The position numbers were made by a program, and so were the translations under genes. The notes below the pieces were generated by a model. That model searched no databases. It saw only the letters and a list, made by a program, of their open reading frames with translations, and was not told the origin of the DNA. 19,730 nt of DNA from CAZTAO01 sp964611645 (GTDB lineage Bacteria > Armatimonadota > UBA5829). The DNA lies in contig CAZTAO010000071.1 of NCBI GenBank assembly GCA_964611645.1, positions 1-19,730 on the forward strand. Direction: 5' to 3'. Of this stretch, positions 14,369-19,730 are shown one piece after another; positions within the stretch are counted from its first letter, which is position 1; every line of letters starts with the position of its first letter.

Positions 14369-14384
14369 GTGGCAAGTTTGCCAC
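14369..14384. promoter_or_regulatory. Possible operator palindrome
   Basis: GTGGCAAGTTTGCCAC is a 16-bp inverted repeat with 7-bp arms. It sits 16 bp upstream of the -35 of the promoter at 14401-14429. Its size and symmetry fit a dimeric regulator site. It could equally be another repeat fragment. Confidence 0.4.
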
Positions 14385-14400
14385 CGTTAGTCAGAGGTGC

Positions 14401-14429
14401 TTGCAATCGTTGGCTCATGGGACTAATAT
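14401..14429 (+). promoter_or_regulatory. Candidate promoter of the exported-protein gene
   Basis: TTGCAA (14401-14406) and TAATAT (14424-14429) are separated by 17 bp, each matching 4 of 6 consensus positions. The predicted transcript starts near 14436, leaving a leader of about 40 nt before the ATG at 14475. Confidence 0.5.
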
Positions 14430-14474
14430 TACACAGGAACTGCAGGTCAACTCATCTCGTGTGAGGAACTCCTC

Positions 14475-16391
14475 ATGATTCGACTGCATCTGTACTTGCT
14501 CGCTCTGGTGTTATTGCTATTGTCAGCGTTCATGGCCTCTACTGAGGCTGCTTCCTCTGGCTCCACTATTCCCGCTGCCCCGCCCCCTGCGCTTGGCGAG
14601 AACGACCAGCGCTTGGCTCAGAAAGTCAGCCTGGAGACATGGCACACCCCCTTGAAAGCAATCCTCGCGGAGCTGTCGCGCAAGACAGGCGTGACCCTCA
14701 ACTGCGGCTACAACAAGAACGACTGGCAGGTCCGAGACCGCAAGATGAACATCTTGGTCAGGGATGTCAGCATTCTTGACCTGATGAACTCGATTGCGTC
14801 CGTGATGAAGTTTCAGTGGTCGGTGAATAATGAAGACAATCCCACAACCTACAGGCTCTGCGTTGACCGCGCTGTTCTGCTGAAACTTCAGACAGAAACT
14901 GCCAGGCGGGAGGCTGAGTTCAAGGCTGAGGAGAGGAGACGAAGGACGGGGTTGGTGGAGGACCTGGCGAGGGTTGCGGATTTCCACGAGGCTGACCTCA
15001 GGCTGCTCCGGCAGAGCAACCCGTATCTGTATTTGTGCGCCAAGACAGGTTTCGCTGAGTTCCTGACTCAGATGTTCTCGGAGGATCGACGGTTCAGGGA
15101 CACTTTCATCAACGCCGACAGGAACCTCATTCCAAAGATGACGGTGCTCTCACCTGGCACCCGGCAGCTATGCGCGGACGTCATCCGGGAAGCCTATCCG
15201 ATTGATAGGCTGGACCACGGACGAGGCCCTCTACCGGATGACATCGACAAGATCATATCCGAGCGCAGCGTGCACATGCAGATGATCCCGCGCAATATGG
15301 AATGGAACTTCCGGATCCAACTGCAAGACTTGGGATCCATCACCACCAATCTGGGTTCTGGCACCCACTACATCGGCTGGCTGAGGGACCCCAACGCGAA
15401 ATCGACTCAGTTGTGGGCGGACTATATTCTCAAAGCTGCAGACGGGACTATGGACATCCAGGACTACTACAACCATTACCGCCCCGAGGGATATGAGGCT
15501 AGAAGAGAGGATTCCAAGCAGATAGAGTACTACTTCGCATACGATCCCGAGGACCAGCACTCCGACGAACCCGAGTTGCACAGGAAGATACAGATCAAGA
15601 TGACCGACGAGATAGCCAAGCTCAAGGCGCGGGAACTGGAGGCCTATGGCAGCCAGGCAATTGACAGGATAAACTACCAGACCGACCTGCGCCTCCTCTC
15701 AAGTGCCTCTGGGCTGAACATCGTGTCGGACAGCTTCGCCGTTGTGGCCGGGCAGATGAACCTAATTAACGGAGAGCGGGAACTGGTCGAAGTCCTGGCC
15801 GATCTGGTCGAAAAGTGCAGGTGCAACTGGAAGATGCAGGGTTCAACCCTGGAGGTCTGCCGCAGGGACTGGTTCCGCAGGCGCAATTCGCAGATTCCTG
15901 ATGAGTGGATCGCACCGTGGCGCGAGGAAGTGAAACGCACCGGCACGGGAACTCTGGATATGTATTGCCAAATGGCGGCTCTTCGCGACGAGCAGATAGA
16001 GGAGAATATCAGCAGTGACCCGCTTCTGAGCCCGATAATCGGCGATTGGTGGTCATATGGCAACAACCAGGGATTCGCCAAATTCTATCAGCAGCTAAAC
16101 GACCAGCAGCAGAAGCTCATCTTCACCAAGCCCGGCCTGGCGCTCAATATGCTCAGCCCGATGCAATATCCATACTATGCCCAGATGTTCCACTATGGCA
16201 GCCGCCACACCTGGGACACGGAGGAGTTCAACGACCCTGGCAGCAAGCAGGTGAGAATCCGTGGCGGCCTGACCACCCAGAAAGACGGGAGCTTGGAATA
16301 CTGGTTTCAGGCAGAACTCACCAGACCCGACGGCAGCACAAAAGAAGAGATATGGCAGATACCGATACCCATCAACGTAGGAAAGCAGTAG
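14475..16391 (+). CDS. Exported protein with secretin-N/STN-like segments, function unknown
   Basis: The 638-residue product begins with a clear signal peptide: MIR, a hydrophobic core rich in Leu to about 20, and a likely cut after STEA near residue 25. Residues about 50-130 resemble a secretin N-terminal/STN fold (VSLETWHTPLKAILAEL, then SRKTGVTLNCG, then ILVRDVSILDLMNSIA). A second related segment lies at about 401-475 (DLRLLSSASGLNIVSDSF, then ELVEVLADLVEKC). Between them is a charged region of about 250 residues with no recognised domain. No secretin pore or TonB plug follows, so it is not a complete secretin. The start has GAGGA 7 nt before the ATG. It interrupts the sbcDC and nurA-herA operons on the opposite strand, which argues against a role in repair. 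Envelope or periplasmic location is inferred. Confidence 0.8.
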   Translation: MIRLHLYLLALVLLLLSAFMASTEAASSGSTIPAAPPPALGENDQRLAQKVSLETWHTPLKAILAELSRKTGVTLNCGYNKNDWQVRDRKMNILVRDVSILDLMNSIASVMKFQWSVNNEDNPTTYRLCVDRAVLLKLQTETARREAEFKAEERRRRTGLVEDLARVADFHEADLRLLRQSNPYLYLCAKTGFAEFLTQMFSEDRRFRDTFINADRNLIPKMTVLSPGTRQLCADVIREAYPIDRLDHGRGPLPDDIDKIISERSVHMQMIPRNMEWNFRIQLQDLGSITTNLGSGTHYIGWLRDPNAKSTQLWADYILKAADGTMDIQDYYNHYRPEGYEARREDSKQIEYYFAYDPEDQHSDEPELHRKIQIKMTDEIAKLKARELEAYGSQAIDRINYQTDLRLLSSASGLNIVSDSFAVVAGQMNLINGERELVEVLADLVEKCRCNWKMQGSTLEVCRRDWFRRRNSQIPDEWIAPWREEVKRTGTGTLDMYCQMAALRDEQIEENISSDPLLSPIIGDWWSYGNNQGFAKFYQQLNDQQQKLIFTKPGLALNMLSPMQYPYYAQMFHYGSRHTWDTEEFNDPGSKQVRIRGGLTTQKDGSLEYWFQAELTRPDGSTKEEIWQIPIPINVGKQ

Positions 16392-16446
16392 TGATTCTGG
16401 TAGCTGCGGAAACGCCGCCAAGCACGATCGAGGCTAGTTCCATATT

Positions 16447-16485
16447 CCCTTTCCGGGCTTTCTCCCATTTCGTGTTTTCGTGATT
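16447..16485. repeat. Degenerate ACGAAA-type repeat between convergent genes
   Basis: On the minus strand the tract has ATCACGAAAACACGAAAT followed by further GAAA-containing units (AGAAA, GGAAA) every 8-11 bases. It occupies the gap between the exported-protein gene and herA. It is probably a dispersed low-complexity repeat. Confidence 0.4.
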
Positions 16486-16502
16486 ACGCGCTTCCTCGTT
16501 AC

Positions 16503-18467
16503 TCAATCCTGGAATGGGTCGCTGGCATCAGGCTCAGGCACTACCTTCACCTGCACCGCACCACCCGGCCCAGCCATCACCCCCGCCTTCTTCCGAATCC
16601 GGCTGCGGAAATAGCCCATCACATCGCCCGGTTTCTGCTGGATGGTCTCGTTCATGGCCTTGATGATCTCGTCCTTGTCCGTGGAGTCCGCTACGGCATC
16701 CTTCACAATCCCCCGGGCGAGGTCGCTGTCCAGTCTGCGGAGGTTCTGCCACACGGCCTCTTCCAGCGGCAGGTCTTGCGCGCAGGGGAACATCTTGATG
16801 CCATCCGGCCCGCGCAGCACGTTGGGCCTCGGGAACTTTACGAATATGGGCTGGTTGAAGTGCGGGTGTCGGATCATTAGCTGGCCCTTCGAAAGGGTCG
16901 CCAGCTTCTCCTTGGTCGCCTGGGTGAGCACCTGGTAGCCCGGCGTGGCAAGCTCATCCATATCCATCCGGCCATACACGCAGGTCGCGCTGTTGCCGAC
17001 CACCCGTTTGTGCACCTGGCTCCTGAACTGCTGCGCCGAGAACAGCACCAGCCCCAGATACCGCCCGCGCTCGGAGATATCCAGCAGGGTCTGCTTGAGG
17101 TAGGTGTCCGGGCCATCGGACGGCGCGTACTTGTTCAGCTCGTCCACAACCACGATCACATGCTTCACACCCAGCGACCCCATCTCCAGCCGCTGCCTGA
17201 GCTCCGAGACAATCCTCGTGAAGACCAGGTCCTGCGCCTGCGGGTCCACATTGGCGACATCCACCACATAGACCGTCCTGTCCTGGAAGCTCCCCCAAGG
17301 CAGGTCCGACCGGAACTCATCCGGGCTGATCAATCCCTTGTAACGGGTGCTGAGGTTGGATAGGCGGTTGTGGACCTTGCGGATGGTGGCGTAGTGATGG
17401 GTCTTCCACTCAGACCGGTTCGTCTCTTCCATTTCCTTGAGCACCGCGTCGAACCACCGCCCCAGGTCCTGGAAGTTCTTTACACTTATCTGCGCGCCCC
17501 GCACCTCACTGGTCTGGTCAACCACTCGCTCCTTGATGAACTGGATCAGGGCGTCGGCTTTGGCATCGACATCATCCCGGTTCAGCACAACCTCGGTGAA
17601 CTCCAGCACATCCATCAAACCCCACGACAGCGGCTTCACGGTGGAGACGAGGTCGGGATGGGTACGAAGTGTGTTCAGGTTTACCCGGTCATTCTTGAAC
17701 GGCGCGAAATACTCTACATTCTCAAACGGAGTCGCCGCGACTCCCAGCCGCTCGTACATCGTCATGTCCGTGTCTTCAAAGGCGCTGATGCCGTGCTTGG
17801 CGTAGAGGTCGGCATACTGGCTGCCCGGCTCTGCCCTGGCGGGGAAGTCCAGGAACAGCATATCCGAGCCTTTGACATTGAAGCAGACCACCGCGATATC
17901 TTCCTTGTAGCTGTCGAAGATGCTCCGCAGCAGGAACTCCACGGTGCTGGTCTTGGTGGCCAGGCCTGACACGCCGGTGATGTTGAAGTGGGCGGCTTCC
18001 GGCCCCAGCAGGAACTCCGCATCCAGATACACCGACGACAGCATCTCCGCGTTCTGATACAACCCGACCGGTATCTCCGACTTCCCGAGATAAGAGTCCA
18101 TCCGCAGCGCCTTAGCAACGGCAATATCATCCGCCAGAAACACCGGCGCAACCGGCACAGGCTGCATCGGTTCCTCCGGATCGACTCTCAACACCGCCGC
18201 CCGGTAGCACTTTACCTCGGGCCGCAGAGTTGGGGGCTCGGTCTGCGGGTCACCCTCGGAACCGATGTAGTCGTGGATAGCGGATTGCAGGTCGGTGAAC
18301 CCGAACCCCTCCACCACCACGCCATACACCTCAAGGTCGCCCTTCTTGACCAGCACCAACGTCCCAATGCCGACCTTGGAGTCATCCGCAGTCCAGAACT
18401 GGAAGCTGTACGCCGTGCTTGGGTTAGCCTCAGTCGCAACCACTCTACCAATCTGCTCAAGCTCCAT
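16503..18467 (-). CDS. herA: HerA-like hexameric DNA translocase ATPase
   Basis: HerA is a FtsK/VirB4-class ring ATPase that pumps DNA and drives the NurA nuclease in end resection. The 654 residues begin with a beta-rich region like the HAS barrel (about 1-100). The P-loop region follows, ITGVSGLATKTS (163-174), then Walker B VIVVVDELNKYAP (D442, E443). A sensor/arginine-finger region follows, SERGRYLGLVLFSAQQFRSQVHKRVVGNS (about 465-492). The P-loop departs from the usual GxxGxGKT by lacking the Gly before Lys. From memory this spelling is shared by a bacterial HerA-like subgroup, so it need not be inactive. AGGAGG stands 4 nt before the ATG. It follows nurA by 12 bp. Confidence 0.87.
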   Translation of the reverse strand: MELEQIGRVVATEANPSTAYSFQFWTADDSKVGIGTLVLVKKGDLEVYGVVVEGFGFTDLQSAIHDYIGSEGDPQTEPPTLRPEVKCYRAAVLRVDPEEPMQPVPVAPVFLADDIAVAKALRMDSYLGKSEIPVGLYQNAEMLSSVYLDAEFLLGPEAAHFNITGVSGLATKTSTVEFLLRSIFDSYKEDIAVVCFNVKGSDMLFLDFPARAEPGSQYADLYAKHGISAFEDTDMTMYERLGVAATPFENVEYFAPFKNDRVNLNTLRTHPDLVSTVKPLSWGLMDVLEFTEVVLNRDDVDAKADALIQFIKERVVDQTSEVRGAQISVKNFQDLGRWFDAVLKEMEETNRSEWKTHHYATIRKVHNRLSNLSTRYKGLISPDEFRSDLPWGSFQDRTVYVVDVANVDPQAQDLVFTRIVSELRQRLEMGSLGVKHVIVVVDELNKYAPSDGPDTYLKQTLLDISERGRYLGLVLFSAQQFRSQVHKRVVGNSATCVYGRMDMDELATPGYQVLTQATKEKLATLSKGQLMIRHPHFNQPIFVKFPRPNVLRGPDGIKMFPCAQDLPLEEAVWQNLRRLDSDLARGIVKDAVADSTDKDEIIKAMNETIQQKPGDVMGYFRSRIRKKAGVMAGPGGAVQVKVVPEPDASDPFQD

Positions 18468-18479
18468 ACAGCCTCCTTA

Positions 18480-19484
18480 TTACCCCAACCCCATCAGCGC
18501 CGCATCCAGCATTATCGAGGTCGGCGCGAGGCTGCGGAGGTACATCTCGCAGTCTCGGATGGGGTATATCATTCGGTCCCACCTGGAATCCGGGAGGCTC
18601 AGCGGGACTCTCTCCGCCAGCACCCACCGGGACAACTCATCCGCCATGTCAACAGTCCGCCGGGTCGCCGGGGCCTCGATGCGGATCAGACCGAAGTACA
18701 TATCCCGTCCATCATTGGGCCACATCCTCAGATACCAGCTATACACCGCCGGCCTGTTCCTGCCCTCCGGCACAAACACCGCGCTCCGCTCACCTGCTTT
18801 CAGGTTCAGGATCTTTTTCTGGTCTTCGCCGGTGAAGTACTGCGAGGCGTGGCTTTTGATCAGCCCGATGACATTGGGCTCCTCGAAATCGGAGTGACAC
18901 CTGGGCAGCGAGCCATCCACAACCAGCCAACCATCCCCATCGCTTCCCTCGAACCATTCCCGTGCCAGCTTCGATTCCAGCCTGTCGCGCTGGTTGGTTA
19001 TCTTGCTCTTGGCGGCCTCGCGGAGCATCAGCGGGTGATCGTCAGGCTCCTTGCCCTCGACCGAGGTATCTACCGCCCGCACCCCCGGCGCCTGCAGCAT
19101 CTCCAGTCCCGGGAAGCCAAATGGATAATACAGCGCTTCCACCGCGTCGTGGCTGTGCTTTCGCATGAGCCTGTCGGTCCCGCGCTTACGGATTACCGCC
19201 GCCACATAGCCATAAACAATAGGCGCCATTCCCACATAAAGGAAAGAGCTTCGCGCCCGCTCGATTCCGTCAAGGAAGTAACCAAGCCTCCCCGGCTCAG
19301 ACGGCCCCACGCTGGTTGCAGTCATCCCCGCCGCCTGATCCACCAACCTCGCGCGAAGCTGGTTCGGCGGGTTCTGGGTAGATGGGGCGTCATCGCCGTA
19401 CATAGGCTGCCCGCGAACCACGTGCAACTCGGGGTTTGGAACACTTCTGAGGTGGGATACCAGAGACCTGAGCAAATCGCTCAT
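18480..19484 (-). CDS. nurA: NurA-like DNA repair nuclease
   Basis: NurA is a Mn-dependent 5'-3' exo/endonuclease with an RNase H-like fold that acts inside the HerA ring. The 334-residue protein shows FLDGIERARS (D72-G73), where the family has its first catalytic DG motif. VVDGSLPRC and GLIKSH follow in mid-protein. The C-terminus has MIYPIRDCEMYLRSLAP, similar to the YP...L..AH region. Sequence conservation in NurA is low, so adjacency to herA (12 bp) is a large part of the call. ATG 19484 gives MSDLLRSLVSHL; the frame is open to a GTG at 19529, which falls at the promoter -10 and lacks a ribosome site. Transcribed from the candidate promoter at 19520-19548. Confidence 0.8.
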   Translation of the reverse strand: MSDLLRSLVSHLRSVPNPELHVVRGQPMYGDDAPSTQNPPNQLRARLVDQAAGMTATSVGPSEPGRLGYFLDGIERARSSFLYVGMAPIVYGYVAAVIRKRGTDRLMRKHSHDAVEALYYPFGFPGLEMLQAPGVRAVDTSVEGKEPDDHPLMLREAAKSKITNQRDRLESKLAREWFEGSDGDGWLVVDGSLPRCHSDFEEPNVIGLIKSHASQYFTGEDQKKILNLKAGERSAVFVPEGRNRPAVYSWYLRMWPNDGRDMYFGLIRIEAPATRRTVDMADELSRWVLAERVPLSLPDSRWDRMIYPIRDCEMYLRSLAPTSIMLDAALMGLG

Positions 19485-19519
19485 TTCACGCCTGCCAAAC
19501 GCACTACTTAGCTGCCCTA

Positions 19520-19548
19520 AAGGTACCACACGCAGGGGCGGGTGTCAA
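19520..19548 (-). promoter_or_regulatory. Candidate promoter of nurA-herA
   Basis: On the minus strand TTGACA (19543-19548) precedes TACCTT (19520-19525) by exactly 17 bp. The -35 is perfect and the -10 weak (3 of 6). The leader to the nurA ATG would be about 30 nt. The -35 and following bases (TTGACACCCGC) repeat those of the promoter at 9776. Confidence 0.5.
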
Positions 19549-19551
19549 ATT

Positions 19552-19581
19552 GGGTGATGGGTTTTGGGTGTTAGGTGTTGG
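19552..19581 (+). other. G-rich tract upstream of nurA-herA
   Basis: Five G-runs occur in 30 bases: GGG, GGG, GGG, GG and GG with 4-5 nt spacers. They lie immediately upstream of the nurA promoter. It could fold as a weak quadruplex on the plus strand or be a dispersed GTGTTGG-type repeat (compare 5939-5955). Confidence 0.3.
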
Positions 19582-19676
19582 CAGGAGTCAGCGGAAAGCA
19601 GAGTAGCAGAGAGCGTGACTCCTTCTCCTGAGGAATCCCTCGGCAAGCGATCTGACGCTTACTACCTACAGACGCC

Positions 19677-19706
19677 AAAACGCCCCAGCAGTTTCCTGCT
19701 GGGGCG
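19677..19706 (-). terminator. Intrinsic terminator of a gene beyond the right edge
   Basis: CGCCCCAGCAG (19681-19691), loop TTTC, CTGCTGGGGCG (19696-19706) is a perfect 11-bp stem. On the minus strand it is followed directly by TTTT (19677-19680). It would end a minus-strand transcript entering from the right, insulating nurA-herA. The plus side lacks a T-run. Confidence 0.75.
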
Positions 19707-19730
19707 TCCTGTAAAATGAATCCTGGCGGC

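Noticed and set aside
16503..19484. HerA-based antiphage defence system
   Set aside because: The partner looks like NurA rather than Sir2 or DUF4297, and the setting is repair genes, so housekeeping end resection is the simpler reading.
17988..19511. 507-codon open frame on the plus strand
   Set aside because: It lies wholly antisense to herA and nurA, is rich in His, Pro and Arg, and has no recognisable domain. It is a GC-driven shadow frame.
1..19730. CRISPR array, rRNA genes or prophage
   Set aside because: No regularly spaced direct repeats, rRNA motifs or phage structural genes were seen. The repeats present are inverted pairs at irregular spacing.

Overview
The window looks like a bacterial chromosome of moderately high GC (judged by eye). 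The gene set fits a Terrabacteria-type organism. It holds a yggS-sepF-proC-yggT-divIVA division/envelope cluster of the kind seen in Gram-positives and cyanobacteria, and an exported protein with a secretin-N/STN-like segment that hints at a second membrane. Armatimonadota or a related lineage is my best guess. This is inference from gene content only; no rRNA or other marker is present.

Layout. 1-897: a decayed ISKra4-type transposase end, then a gene-free stretch with an inverted-repeat element of about 280 bp. 898-1758 (-): endonuclease IV (nfo), with a nested-palindrome repeat just upstream. 2041-6687 (-): a tight operon read yggS, sepF, proC, yggT, divIVA, CPBP-family membrane protease. 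6947-8125 (+): a sialidase-like Asp-box (BNR) protein. 8320-9702 (-): an MFS exporter convergent with it, with a REPIN-like inverted repeat between them. 9776-10053 (+): a compact unannotated unit made of a consensus promoter, a near-perfect Shine-Dalgarno, a basic ORF of 34-37 codons and a terminator. 10050-13780 (-): sbcD/mre11 then sbcC/rad50. 13781-14474: a repeat-rich divergent region. 14475-16391 (+): an exported protein with secretin-N-like segments. 16503-19484 (-): nurA then herA. 19677-19706: a terminator for a minus-strand gene beyond the right edge.

How the genes work together. The right half brings together the two partnerships of the archaeal-style double-strand-break end-resection machine: Mre11-Rad50 (nuclease plus SMC ATPase) and HerA-NurA (hexameric translocase plus nuclease). 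All four genes lie on the minus strand, in two operons separated by one exported-protein gene. With endonuclease IV further left, the window is unusually rich in DNA repair.

The intergenic regions carry several different families of short palindromic or nested inverted repeats. Most are built as two inverted hairpins facing each other, and several show compensatory differences between arms. A second copy of the sbcD leader, including its ATG and first three codons, lies about 520 bp upstream of the gene. The most interesting candidates are the hidden small-ORF unit at 9776-10053, the repair cluster, and the REPIN-like repeat family shared by 8244-8319 and 14117-14294.
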